A stretch of DNA of 35,668 nucleotides from contig DYJA01000066.1 of the NCBI GenBank assembly GCA_020723345.1, positions 1-35,668 on the forward strand. The letters run 5' to 3'. Every line of letters begins with the position of its first letter. Position 1 is the stretch's first letter. Position numbers and translations under genes: made by a program. Shown here one piece after another: positions 14,051-21,959 of the stretch. Below the pieces are notes generated by a model. The model ran no database searches, was not told the DNA's origin, and was given only the letters and a program-made list of their open reading frames with translations. This DNA comes from Candidatus Aquidulcis sp. GTDB lineage: Bacteria; Chloroflexota; Anaerolineae; UBA4142.

Positions 14051-16104
14051 ACTCTTCCCTACGGGACGCGCCGCGTTCGCGATCACTTCGTTCAGGGGCT
14101 GATGAATTTGGCGGATTTGTCGAACCGCGTGTTGACTGGCGACTCAGGACTGACTTGGCTAAACCCAGGGAGGTGTCGCGGCGATCACGCGTGTGGCAAC
14201 GTTTACGCCAACAACGCCTAGCCCTTGTCGCCGCTGGTTACATTCTGGCGCTGTACCTCGTCGCCGTCATCGGGCCATGGATCGCGCCCTACGGTCCGAT
14301 GACGGGTGACTTGTGGAGCACGTTGCAAGGACCGAGCGTGGCACACTGGTTCGGCACCGATCATCTTGGACGCGACATCTTGAGCCAGATCATCTACGGG
14401 ACGCGCCTCTCGATGTGGGCGGCGCTTGAGGCGGTGCTCATCGCCATCCTGCTGGGCGTGCCGATCGGTTTGCTGGCGGGTTATATCGGCGGCAAATTAG
14501 ATCGCGCGGTGATGTGGGTTGTGGACTTGATTTTCGCGCTGCCGCCAATCATGGTCGCGCTGGGAATCATTGCGATCCTGGGCACATCACTGGATACCGT
14601 GATGATCGCGGTCGGACTTGCCTTTTCGACGCGATTCATTCGTCTGACGCGCGGCATGACGTTGGCAGAACGCGAGGAACTGTACGTAGATGGCGCGCGC
14701 GTCGGCGGCTTGGATGTGTGGACCATCGTCTCGCATCACATCTTGCCGAATATCGCGCCCGCGCTCATCGCCCAAGCCGCGTTGCAATTCGGCGGAGTGA
14801 TTCTGATCGAAGCGACGCTCAGTTTCCTCGGCATTGGCGCGAGTTTGGAGCAACCGAGTTGGGGCCGCTTGCTGGCTCAGTCGCGCGACTATATGGACGC
14901 GTATCCCTTGTTGGCGATTCCGTCGGGTGCAGCGATTATGCTGGCAGTTCTGGCTTTCAATCTGTTGGGCGATGGATTGCACACGGCGTTGGGGCGCGAC
15001 ACGATGGTCGCGTCGTCGCGTGGTCGCGTCGTCGCGCCACCGACGATTCGATCACACGACCATGCGACGACGCGACTGGAAAATGCACCCGCGCTCGCGA
15101 TTCAGGGTTTGGAAGTGCGATTCCCAGGCGCTCCTTCGACTAGCGTTCAGAAGAATCGCGAAATCGCAGTCGTGTGCGATGTCTCGCTCGATCTAAAATC
15201 AGGCGAGACGCTGGGATTGGTCGGCGAATCAGGATCGGGCAAATCCATGACGGCGTTGGCGGCGATGGGGCTTGTGCCCGCGCCAGGATGGATTAGCCAG
15301 GGTTCGATTCGCTTGGGAGGACGCGAACTGGCGTCGCTGTCGGATGCGGAAATGCGGCGACTGCGCGGCAAGGAAATGTCCATCGTCTTTCAAGATCCGT
15401 TCACGTCTCTCAATCCCAGTCTGACCATCGAGACGCAACTCACCGATCCACTGCGCGTTCACCTGGGATTGAATGCGCGCCAAGCGCGTGAACGCGTGCT
15501 CGAATTACTCGCGCTCGTGCAACTGCCTGACCCGCAACGGCGGCTGAGCGAGTATCCGCATCAACTCTCGGGTGGCATGGCACAGCGCGTCGGACTGGCG
15601 CGCGCACTGGCTTGTCAGCCCGGCGTTCTGATCGCCGACGAGCCGACGAGCGCGTTAGACGTGACGGTGCAAGGGCAAATTCTGGATTTGTTGAAAGACG
15701 CTCAGCGCAAGTTCGGCATGGCGATTCTGTTCATCACGCACGATTGGGGCATCGTGGCAGAGTTGTGTGATCGCGTGGCGGTGATGTACGCGGGGGAGAT
15801 TGTGGAGACAGGCAAGACAGACGAGGTGTTCGCGCGCCCGCGTCATCCGTACACGCGGGCGTTACTGGCAACGTTGCCTGGGCTAGAACGCGCCGGCAGG
15901 ATCGATGTGATTCCGGGCAGTATCCCGCAACCCCAGGACTGGCCCAAGGGTTGTCACTTTCATCCTCGCTGTTCGCTGGCAATTCCTGCGTGCAGTCGCA
16001 ACCCGGTTTTGTTGACCTCCGTTGGCGATGATCGCCAAGCCTGCCCTGAGCGCAGTCGAAGGGTGCGTTGCATTCGCGCGGGCGAGGAGGGACTGTTGCA
16101 ATGA
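14020..16104 (+). CDS. Fused ABC permease-ATPase (DppC-DppD-like)
   Basis: A 694-aa single chain carrying a DppC-like permease (about residues 55-330) and a DppD-like ATPase (about 355-690). The permease shows FGTDHLGRDILSQIIYGTR and the EAA loop DGARVGGLDVWTIVSHHILP. The ATPase has Walker A GESGSGKS (402-409), LSGGMAQR, Walker B VLIADEPTSALD, the H-loop His in THD and a C-terminal region with CHFHPRCSLAIPAC. The GTG start overlaps the upstream permease. The first 40 residues and the domain linker (about 330-352) are encoded by repeat-like DNA. Near the C-terminus ACPERSRRVRC is also repeat-encoded. Such fusions are known in this transporter class. It ends in ATGA, overlapping the next ATPase start. 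Confidence 0.9.
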   Translation: MAKSEGKVGVNSSLRDAPRSRSLRSGADEFGGFVEPRVDWRLRTDLAKPREVSRRSRVWQRLRQQRLALVAAGYILALYLVAVIGPWIAPYGPMTGDLWSTLQGPSVAHWFGTDHLGRDILSQIIYGTRLSMWAALEAVLIAILLGVPIGLLAGYIGGKLDRAVMWVVDLIFALPPIMVALGIIAILGTSLDTVMIAVGLAFSTRFIRLTRGMTLAEREELYVDGARVGGLDVWTIVSHHILPNIAPALIAQAALQFGGVILIEATLSFLGIGASLEQPSWGRLLAQSRDYMDAYPLLAIPSGAAIMLAVLAFNLLGDGLHTALGRDTMVASSRGRVVAPPTIRSHDHATTRLENAPALAIQGLEVRFPGAPSTSVQKNREIAVVCDVSLDLKSGETLGLVGESGSGKSMTALAAMGLVPAPGWISQGSIRLGGRELASLSDAEMRRLRGKEMSIVFQDPFTSLNPSLTIETQLTDPLRVHLGLNARQARERVLELLALVQLPDPQRRLSEYPHQLSGGMAQRVGLARALACQPGVLIADEPTSALDVTVQGQILDLLKDAQRKFGMAILFITHDWGIVAELCDRVAVMYAGEIVETGKTDEVFARPRHPYTRALLATLPGLERAGRIDVIPGSIPQPQDWPKGCHFHPRCSLAIPACSRNPVLLTSVGDDRQACPERSRRVRCIRAGEEGLLQ
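14056..14075. repeat. Dispersed palindromic repeat in the fusion gene N-terminus
   Basis: TCCCTACGGGACGCGCCGCG is an inverted copy of the GCATCCCgTAGGGAC family. It encodes SLRDAPR near the N-terminus of the permease-ATPase fusion, a region with no counterpart in ordinary DppC proteins. Confidence 0.5.
15007..15076. repeat. Direct plus inverted repeat encoding the permease-ATPase linker
   Basis: GTCGCGTCGTCGC occurs at 15007-15019 and 15023-15035 (shared core), and its exact complement GCGACGACGCGAC at 15064-15076. The copies encode VASSRGRVV and ATTRLE, exactly where the DppC-like part ends and the DppD-like part begins. The fusion joint is therefore repeat DNA able to form a strong hairpin. 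Confidence 0.65.
16040..16062. repeat. Dispersed repeat in the fusion gene C-terminus
   Basis: CCTGCCCTGAGCG followed by CAGTCGAAGG encodes CPERSRR. It differs at about one position from the reverse complement of 16998-17020 in the neighbouring ATPase gene. Confidence 0.65.
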
Positions 16105-17201
16105 GCGCATCCATCGCGAACGCGGAGCGTCCCGAAGGGACCGCAACGATCCCGCCGCCATTCCTATCCGTGCACGATCTGCGCGTCGAGTTCGCGGCGC
16201 GCCAGTCGTTGTTCCGGCACCGTCGCACGCCGACGCGCGCGGTGAACGATGTTAGTTTCTCGATCCCGGCGGGAAAGACGCTGGGTCTGGTCGGCGAGTC
16301 CGGCGCGGGCAAGTCCACCGTCGCGCGTGCCATTTTGCGGTTGGTGCAGATTCAAAGCGGTCAGGTTATCGTTGAGGGACGTAATGTGTCTTCTCTGTCT
16401 GGCGCGCCTCTGGTCGAGTATCGTCGTCAGGTGCAGGTGGTGTTCCAAGACCCGTACTCATCGCTCAACCCCAGCCACGTCGTCGGCGAAATTGTCGGTG
16501 AGTTGATCACGCGTCACCGCGGCATCCGACCAGGGCGCGCGCGCGACGAACTTGTGGCGAAACTTTTGCAGCGCGTGGGGCTGGGAAGTTTTGTGATGGA
16601 GCGGCTCCCAGACGAGTTGTCCGGTGGTCAGCGCCAGCGCGTCGCGATCGCCAGGGCGCTAGCGGTGGAGCCGCGCCTGATCGTGTGCGACGAGCCGACC
16701 AGCGCGCTCGATGTATCCATCCAGAGCCAGATCATCAACTTGCTCGCGGATTTGCAAGCCAGCGCGGGACTGACGTACTTGTTCATCACGCATAATCTAG
16801 CAATGGCGCGGCACATCAGTCACACCCTGGCTGTGATGTATCTGGGTTATTTGGTCGAAAGCGGTCCGACCGAGCGCGTGTTCGCGCGTCCGGCGCATCC
16901 GTACACGGAGATGCTTTTGGCGTCCAGTCCCGTGCCTGATCCCGCCCAGCAGCGACAACGCGCGGCGGCGCGCTCGCGGATCAATCGTTCTACCGATCCT
17001 TCGACTTCGCTCAGGGCAGGGCCGGCAATTGCGGCTGCTGTGACTGGCTGTCCATTCGCAAATCGTTGCTCACGAGTGATGGACATTTGCCGCAAGACGA
17101 TGCCTGTTCAGACCGAGGTGAGCGGCGGCGGTTCCGTGCGTTGCCACGCGCACACGACCGGAGCGACAATAGACTTTATCGGAATTAAATTTGGACACTG
17201 A
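16101..17201 (+). CDS. ABC transporter ATPase (DppF/OppF-like)
   Basis: A 366-aa cytoplasmic ATPase of the uptake operon. ATG at 16101 overlaps the preceding stop (ATGA) and follows GAGGAGG; the longer ORF from 16068 lies inside the upstream gene. It has Walker A GESGAGKS (65-72), the DppF-type VFQDPYSSLNP Q-loop region, LSGGQRQR, Walker B LIVCDEPTSALD and ITHNLAMARHISH. The C-terminal oligopeptide-transporter region has GCPFANRCSRVMDIC, whose Cys residues can bind an iron-sulfur cluster in this family. Three parts are repeat-derived: the N-terminus (NAERPEGT), the segment before the Cys region (DPSTSLRAG) and the last ten or so residues, encoded by one arm of the 17168-17300 element. Confidence 0.92.
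   Translation: MSASIANAERPEGTATIPPPFLSVHDLRVEFAARQSLFRHRRTPTRAVNDVSFSIPAGKTLGLVGESGAGKSTVARAILRLVQIQSGQVIVEGRNVSSLSGAPLVEYRRQVQVVFQDPYSSLNPSHVVGEIVGELITRHRGIRPGRARDELVAKLLQRVGLGSFVMERLPDELSGGQRQRVAIARALAVEPRLIVCDEPTSALDVSIQSQIINLLADLQASAGLTYLFITHNLAMARHISHTLAVMYLGYLVESGPTERVFARPAHPYTEMLLASSPVPDPAQQRQRAAARSRINRSTDPSTSLRAGPAIAAAVTGCPFANRCSRVMDICRKTMPVQTEVSGGGSVRCHAHTTGATIDFIGIKFGH
16121..16141. repeat. Dispersed palindromic repeat at the ATPase N-terminus
   Basis: GGAGCGTCCCGAAGGGAC is a member of the GCATCCCgTAGGGAC family and encodes AERPEGT near the start of the DppF-like ATPase. Confidence 0.5.
16998..17020. repeat. Dispersed repeat before the ATPase Cys region
   Basis: CCTTCGACTTCGCTCAGGG plus CAGG encodes PSTSLRAG. 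It is the inverted counterpart of 16040-16062. Both copies lie just next to the C-terminal Cys region of their respective ATPases. Confidence 0.65.
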
Positions 17202-17300
17202 TGAACACAGATGAACACAGATAGAGAATTGAAAATCAGTGTAAATCAGCGTTAATCTGTGTCCAATAATGGTCTTGGCTTATTTCCGATAACGTCTAAT
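17168..17300. mobile_element. MITE-like inverted-repeat element
   Basis: The left arm AATAGACTTTATCGGAATTA with TTGGACAC faces the right arm ATCTGTGTCCAA and TTATTTCCGATAACGTCTAAT, giving long imperfect terminal repeats over about 133 bp. The centre carries direct GATGAACACA words (two copies) and ATCAGTGTAAATCAGCGTTA. The left arm forms the coding end and stop codon of the DppF-like gene. No transposase is encoded, so it would be non-autonomous. The remaining 92 nt before the racemase contain ATCCTTCGGCTACGCTCAGG, another copy of the CCTGAGCG..TCGAAGG family. Confidence 0.6.
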
Positions 17301-17392
17301 GTGTACAGATTGGGCTCGCTGAACCGCCACGCGTTTGTCCGGCTGATGTCATCAGCGAAATCCTTCGGCTACGCTCAGGAGTGGATTGTTTC

Positions 17393-18130
17393 ATGCAAAT
17401 TCGAGTCATTGTTCCCGTGATACCATACGAGACTGTGGATGCCACGCGGACCCTGTATGCGGCGGCGGCTAGACCAGATGCCGAAATTAGCGTCGTTTGC
17501 CTCGATCAAGGTCCCGTCTCCATCGAGTCCGATTACGAGGAGGCATTGGCAGTGCCGGACCTCTTGACCAAGGTGCGCGCGGCAGAGCATGAGGGGATGG
17601 ACGCGGTTATCATTGATTGCACGAGTGATGCCGGTTTGTCCCCAAGCCGCGAACTGGCTTCCATCCCGGTGGTCGGTCCGGGGCAAACAGCCATGCACCT
17701 GGCAGCTATACTAGGGCATCGGTTTTCGGTCATAACGGTACTGGAGGCGGCGATTCATCCCTTTTATCGGCTGGCCCGGTTGAATGGGCTGGAGAAGGAA
17801 CTGGCATCGGTTCGCTCAGTCAACATCCCTGTGTTGGATTTAGACAAGGATCGCGAGCGGGTGGTGGGGGCATTGGTGGAGCAAGCGACCAGGGCTGTGA
17901 CGGAGGATGGCGCGCATGTCATTGTCTTTGGCTGCACCGCGATGATGGGCTTGGCGCACCAAGTGGAACTGGCTCTCGCGGAACGCGGTTACGCTGTGCC
18001 GGTCATCGATCCCGGAGTGGCTGCCGTGAAGCTGGCGGAGGGATTGGTGGATATGCGATTGTCTCACAGCAAGCGCACTTATCCATCACCACCACCAAAA
18101 GAAATCGTTGGTTATGAGGTGGGGCTTTGA
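17393..18130 (+). CDS. Asp/Glu/hydantoin racemase family protein
   Basis: A 245-aa cofactor-independent racemase-type enzyme. ATG at 17393 is preferred to an in-frame GTG at 17381 because CAGGAG lies about 11 nt upstream and the protein then starts directly with the first strand (MQIRVIVPVI). The two catalytic Cys residues of the family are present: C76 in IIDCTSDAG and C181 in VFGCTAMMG. These act as acid and base in stereoinversion at an alpha carbon. Members racemise Asp, Glu, hydantoins or related compounds; the substrate is open. It lies downstream of a peptide-type uptake transporter and overlaps the next gene by 4 nt, so it may process an imported amino-acid derivative or supply a D-residue. 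Confidence 0.85.
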   Translation: MQIRVIVPVIPYETVDATRTLYAAAARPDAEISVVCLDQGPVSIESDYEEALAVPDLLTKVRAAEHEGMDAVIIDCTSDAGLSPSRELASIPVVGPGQTAMHLAAILGHRFSVITVLEAAIHPFYRLARLNGLEKELASVRSVNIPVLDLDKDRERVVGALVEQATRAVTEDGAHVIVFGCTAMMGLAHQVELALAERGYAVPVIDPGVAAVKLAEGLVDMRLSHSKRTYPSPPPKEIVGYEVGL

Positions 18131-19443
18131 CGCCGCGAGACCTTATCGTCATCAACAACGACACAGATCACGGCATCGTCCGGCATATTCCTGTACTGGC
18201 ATTGGGTCAGAACGGCGTCGCGCCCAGTTTCGGCACGAACACGTTTGCTATTTCTCCAAAAGGGGAAATCCAGTTGGAGCCGGCTCCGAAAAACTTTAAA
18301 CCCCGCGTTCTGAACAAAGGGCTGATCAAAGGACGTGAAATCGTCCAAGCCGTGGCGAGCGACCGGTTTACACTGGGCAGCCGCGTTGTGTCCGAAATCC
18401 GAGACCGATCCGCCAACCCGTGTATTGCCGTCTATGACGAAATGCATATCAACGGCAACACCTATTATGTTGCCCACCGTTCGGCAGGGGAATTCGTTCC
18501 GAAAACATTCGAGGATACGCACATCAACATTGTTTTTGGGACTTGTCTGTTCGACAACGAGAGCGTTCAGCTTGTCAGCGGAGACAGGAGATACGCGTTT
18601 TTGGACGGGAAATCCAAGTCTCTGCATCAGACAAGCATTGACGAAATTTCTGTTGACAAGGCGTGGACGTTATATGAAATGGAACTGATCACCCGCCTAT
18701 CCCACTGCATCGCGGACACGGTCTCTGCGCTGAATGGACAGACAACGGTAACAGTCTGGTACAATATTCCCAGGGTGGAATACTACACTTATCTGTTGGA
18801 GCCGTTTGAAGCGGGCAATATCAGCCCATCCTGTATGGAGCGCTATTTCGATGTGGTTGATGAGAGGCACAATCTTGTCGTTCAGCAATGTATCAGACAG
18901 ATACGGAGCATCGCGAAAAATATACCTGTGGTGAGCGGAGCGAATCCATCGGTGGAGATTTCGTCGGCAGAAAGTTTCAGTTGTCTGGAGAATCTGATTC
19001 GTCACAATGTGGCACACGGCAGGGTACCTTCGCTGAAGGATGCCAAGACACTACTGGCTGAAACATACCCGTTGTGGGTACAAGTCCTGGCGCACAATTC
19101 ACCCGAACGTTTTTTTGATTTGGCCTTGCTGAATTGGTGCTACGAATATCTCGCGGCGGGGCAAGCGGTGAGTCGTCCGGGAGACACCTTGGGTCTCGCG
19201 ATTGAATCCTACGGCGAAGCCAGAATATTGGATAATCTGAAGTTGGTTATGGAGAAGATGCCTCACGCTCCGCGTTCATGCTGCGTTCACGCCATGTATC
19301 CGCTCAAACAGGTTGCTCTGTACATTGGCGATGATACGGTGGCAGCCGATTTGTACAGAAAACGCCCGCATCCGAACGTGAAGAACGTGAATGGCGATTC
19401 TGTGGATGTGACAACAGACTTTCTGAAGAAGATGTGCAAATAG
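18127..19443 (+). CDS. Hypothetical 438-aa protein in the racemase-methyltransferase operon
   Basis: I do not recognise this family. The TTG start overlaps the racemase stop (TTGA) and follows GAGGTGGGG, so the two genes are translationally coupled. The protein is soluble by appearance, with no signal peptide or membrane helix. It starts with LIVINNDTDHGIVRHIPVLA and has an aromatic-rich stretch (VTVWYNIPRVEYYTYLLEP, about residues 209-227). It also has many Cys residues, including RSCCVH and the C-terminal KKMCK. Its base use is less GCG-rich than the flanking cassettes, suggesting separate ancestry. From context it may be an enzyme in the same pathway as the racemase, GAMT-like enzyme and radical SAM enzyme, but no activity is claimed. 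Confidence 0.8.
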   Translation: MTPRDLIVINNDTDHGIVRHIPVLALGQNGVAPSFGTNTFAISPKGEIQLEPAPKNFKPRVLNKGLIKGREIVQAVASDRFTLGSRVVSEIRDRSANPCIAVYDEMHINGNTYYVAHRSAGEFVPKTFEDTHINIVFGTCLFDNESVQLVSGDRRYAFLDGKSKSLHQTSIDEISVDKAWTLYEMELITRLSHCIADTVSALNGQTTVTVWYNIPRVEYYTYLLEPFEAGNISPSCMERYFDVVDERHNLVVQQCIRQIRSIAKNIPVVSGANPSVEISSAESFSCLENLIRHNVAHGRVPSLKDAKTLLAETYPLWVQVLAHNSPERFFDLALLNWCYEYLAAGQAVSRPGDTLGLAIESYGEARILDNLKLVMEKMPHAPRSCCVHAMYPLKQVALYIGDDTVAADLYRKRPHPNVKNVNGDSVDVTTDFLKKMCK

Positions 19444-19477
19444 AAGATGATTATAAGGAGGAAAGGAACGTACGAAC

Positions 19478-20188
19478 ATGAACCAGCAACCCCAAGAACA
19501 GCATCGCGTCGATCACGATTGGCGCGCCCGTCGCGACGCTAGGCAGAAGGAGATTGGTTTCCCAGAGGATCGGCGCGCCTTCAGGACGTGCGAGCCCGTT
19601 TTCGATCAAGCCCAGCAGACGCTCAAGGTGTATGGGCAACCCGTCATGGAACGATGGGAGGAGCCATATATGGCAATGCTCGCGGAGATTGCCACCCGTC
19701 GTGGAGGGCGAGTACTCGAGGTAGGGTTTGGAATGGGCATCAGTGCGGGATTCATTCAGCACCATTCCCCGTCCGAGCACGTCATCATCGAGGCAAATGC
19801 CGCCATTGCGCGTATGGCGCGTGAGTTTGCCGCCCAACACGCTCCGCGAAACCGAATCACGGTGCTTGAAGGATTCTGGGAGGAAGTGGTGCCGGGACTG
19901 CCGGGCGGTTCGTTCGACGGTATATTGTTTGACACCTATCCGCTCAGCGAAGAAGAGCAGGTCTCGCTACACGCATCATTCATACCGCACGCCTATCGGT
20001 TGCTCAAGCCCGGAGGTCTCTTCACCTTCTACTCAGATGAGCCGTCGGAGTTGAGTAGTGACGCCCTGGCAGCCCTTCGCTCGTCCGGCTTTACAAAGAT
20101 TCGATGGCAATTGTGCCAGGTCTCGCCGCCGCCGGACTGCGAATACTATTCGCACGAAACTATCGTTGCTCCGATCATTGAGAAGTAA
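19478..20188 (+). CDS. Guanidinoacetate N-methyltransferase-like SAM methyltransferase
   Basis: A 236-aa class I SAM methyltransferase. The start follows AAGGAGGAAAGG. From memory it matches the guanidinoacetate N-methyltransferase (GAMT/RMT2-related) group closely: PVMERWEEPYM (about 55-65), then RVLEVGFGMGISA as SAM motif I, FDGILFDTYPLSEE (about 147-160), YRLLKPGGLFTFY, and PPPDCEYYSHETIVAPII at the end. GAMT methylates a guanidino nitrogen; Asp/Glu residues of the VMERWE and FDTYPL regions hold the acceptor in the known enzymes. A role on guanidinoacetate, arginine or an arginine-containing product is likely, but the acceptor is inferred. It is followed at once by a small ORF and the radical SAM gene. 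Confidence 0.85.
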   Translation: MNQQPQEQHRVDHDWRARRDARQKEIGFPEDRRAFRTCEPVFDQAQQTLKVYGQPVMERWEEPYMAMLAEIATRRGGRVLEVGFGMGISAGFIQHHSPSEHVIIEANAAIARMAREFAAQHAPRNRITVLEGFWEEVVPGLPGGSFDGILFDTYPLSEEEQVSLHASFIPHAYRLLKPGGLFTFYSDEPSELSSDALAALRSSGFTKIRWQLCQVSPPPDCEYYSHETIVAPIIEK

Positions 20189-20190
20189 GC

Positions 20191-20286
20191 ATGAAAATTT
20201 TCCGGGATGGCATCAACAAACACACCGCCCCGCCTGGCGAGTGGAAGACGTATGCGAATCGTTTTGATCAATCCGCCTTTCTTTGA
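20191..20286 (+). CDS. Possible 31-aa peptide ORF overlapping the radical SAM start
   Basis: An ATG 2 nt after the methyltransferase stop opens a 31-codon frame (MKIFRDGINKHTAPP then GEWKTYANRFDQSAFL) that ends 35 nt inside the radical SAM gene. About 14 of its first 20 codons end in G or C, better than the alternative frame that would extend the radical SAM protein upstream. GAGAAG lies 5 nt before the ATG. It contains two Arg residues and an E-x3-Y arrangement. It could be a small substrate peptide, a leader that couples translation, or chance. No family match is claimed. Confidence 0.3.
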   Translation: MKIFRDGINKHTAPPGEWKTYANRFDQSAFL

Positions 20287-21955
20287 TCCGCTAGTTCCTC
20301 CTGCCTCATTGGCGGCACTCGCCGAGAGTCTTGCTTCTGCGGCAGACGTAGTCGCCTTTGATCTGAGTCTTGAGGTGTTCAACCTTTTGTTTGACTCGGC
20401 GCAGGACGCATGCGCGTCTCGACCCGCTCAGACTGGCGGTCTCAACCTTGCCCCGCGCCAGGTTGAAGACGCGCCCACGCGCGTCAGGTTGGGCAAGCAA
20501 TTCCGCGCGGCTTTTCAAAGTGGTATCCCTGCGATTCTCAAGATGAAGGAGAGCGAACGACAGATCCAGGCAGCACTGAATGGTTCTGCCGAGGGGCGAT
20601 TCAGGATTGGGCGAGGTTCGCTTGAGCCATACAGCACTTGGCCCCCCGCGTTGCTGAATTCAACGCTCAGCCAATTCTCCTCCAGCGTTTTCGGGAGAGC
20701 GGTCGCGGCTGCAGTAACCAAGATCCTGCCTGCGGTGGCGCAGGCGGACTGTGTAGGGATTTCGGCGATGTTTACCTCACAGACGATTCCAGCATTGCTG
20801 ATCGCGCAGTTGCTTCGGCGGGAAGGATACGCTGGCGTTATCGCGCTGGGAGGCGTGATACCGACGTATACGCACGAATATCTGGTGACGCATCCACTCG
20901 TTCAGGAATTGATTGACTTGCTCTACGTGGGAGAATTCCCGTCCCGCAGTGAAGAATTTGTGAACTATTGCGCCGCTCTGTCTCGTGTAGCGCGCAACAA
21001 GCGCACCTTGACGGTGCTTCATCGAGGACTGGTTGAAACGCCGAACACCGCCGGGTTTCCCCCCGAACTGACCTCAAATGGCAGCGGATTTACCTACTTA
21101 CCTTTGAGTGAGTATTGGGGAGCAGAACCATCAATTAACCTAGCCATAGAAAAAGGATGCTATTGGGGCAAGTGCGCGTTTTGCGACCGTCTTCCTGCTG
21201 GGTCCGCCAAAGATGGCGACTATATCCACAATTCTTCAGAGCAAGCCGTCCAGCGCATGATTTCGTTTCAGGAGAAACTCGGAGTCTCTGTGCTGAGTCT
21301 GGAGAGTGAAGTGATTGATCCGAGAACTATGGTTGAGGTGGCGCGTGGACTAGCCCAGCAGAGGACACGCCTGACCTGGCTCGGCATTGCCCGTTTCGAG
21401 AATGGGCTGACGCGTCGTGTGCTTGAGCAATTGTTCGAAGGTGGGTGCAGACACATATTTTTCGGTTTGGAATCCGGCTCTCCGCGGATGTTGCAACGCA
21501 TGGGCAAGGGGATTCAACTCAGCACGGTGAAACGGATTCTGCATGATTGCGCGGAGGTCGGAATTGGTGTTGGAATCGGTCTGTTCTTTGGTTTTCCGGG
21601 AGAGCAGGGTGAAGATGCCGCATTGACCTTGGATTTTGTGGCGGAGAATGCGGATTTGATTCACCGCTGGGATACAGGGTCCTTCGTCTGTGTGCGCGGT
21701 TCAGCAGTAGGTAGAACTCCTGAGAAATACGGCATCGAAATCGTCGAGCCAGGTCCCGATTGGGACGCTCTTACTTGGAGAGACCTGACTGGCGCTACCC
21801 TTAAAGACCCACAACGGTACGTCGCGCGCGCGCGGGCAATTCGACCCGAACGGTTCTTGCTGGATTTTACCGAAGATCAGTGGCTCGTGTGTAAGTACGG
21901 TGTTAGGGCAGTTGATGAGCAATTGCGCCAGAACTCTAGTCCTGAGAGGCAGTGA
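20252..21955 (+). CDS. B12-binding radical SAM protein
   Basis: A 567-aa enzyme. Start 20252 is chosen because the product then begins MRIVLINPPFFDP, the normal first strand of a cobalamin-binding domain; an ATG at 20207 would add 15 residues with poor codon statistics. The B12-type Rossmann region ends around GVIALGGVIPTYTHEYL. The radical SAM core begins at SINLAIEKGCYWGKCAFC, a C303-X4-C308-X2-C311 cluster motif rather than the common CX3CX2C. IFFGLESGSPRMLQRMGKG and GIGLFFGFPGEQGEDA are typical core motifs. Such enzymes often methylate unactivated carbons or do ring chemistry. An insertion-like stretch (about 50-80) is rich in hairpin repeats. The substrate is unknown. Confidence 0.87.
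   Translation: MRIVLINPPFFDPLVPPASLAALAESLASAADVVAFDLSLEVFNLLFDSAQDACASRPAQTGGLNLAPRQVEDAPTRVRLGKQFRAAFQSGIPAILKMKESERQIQAALNGSAEGRFRIGRGSLEPYSTWPPALLNSTLSQFSSSVFGRAVAAAVTKILPAVAQADCVGISAMFTSQTIPALLIAQLLRREGYAGVIALGGVIPTYTHEYLVTHPLVQELIDLLYVGEFPSRSEEFVNYCAALSRVARNKRTLTVLHRGLVETPNTAGFPPELTSNGSGFTYLPLSEYWGAEPSINLAIEKGCYWGKCAFCDRLPAGSAKDGDYIHNSSEQAVQRMISFQEKLGVSVLSLESEVIDPRTMVEVARGLAQQRTRLTWLGIARFENGLTRRVLEQLFEGGCRHIFFGLESGSPRMLQRMGKGIQLSTVKRILHDCAEVGIGVGIGLFFGFPGEQGEDAALTLDFVAENADLIHRWDTGSFVCVRGSAVGRTPEKYGIEIVEPGPDWDALTWRDLTGATLKDPQRYVARARAIRPERFLLDFTEDQWLVCKYGVRAVDEQLRQNSSPERQ
20385..20490. repeat. Hairpin-rich repeat-like stretch in the radical SAM gene
   Basis: CAACCT (20443-20448) faces AGGTTG (20460-20465) within longer imperfect arms, flanked by CGGCGCAGGACGC and GCGCGTCAGGTTGG words. 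It encodes DSAQDACASRPAQTGG and following residues, in the variable region after the first B12-domain strand. It resembles the other in-frame repeats of this window but I could not match it fully to one family. Confidence 0.35.
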
Positions 21956-21959
21956 ATAG

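Noticed and set aside
20191-20286. PqqA-type precursor
   Set aside because: E-x3-Y and ANR resemble PqqA, but no pqqB-E homologues are seen and the adjacent enzyme is B12-binding, without the expected SPASM region. Kept only as an uncharacterised small ORF.
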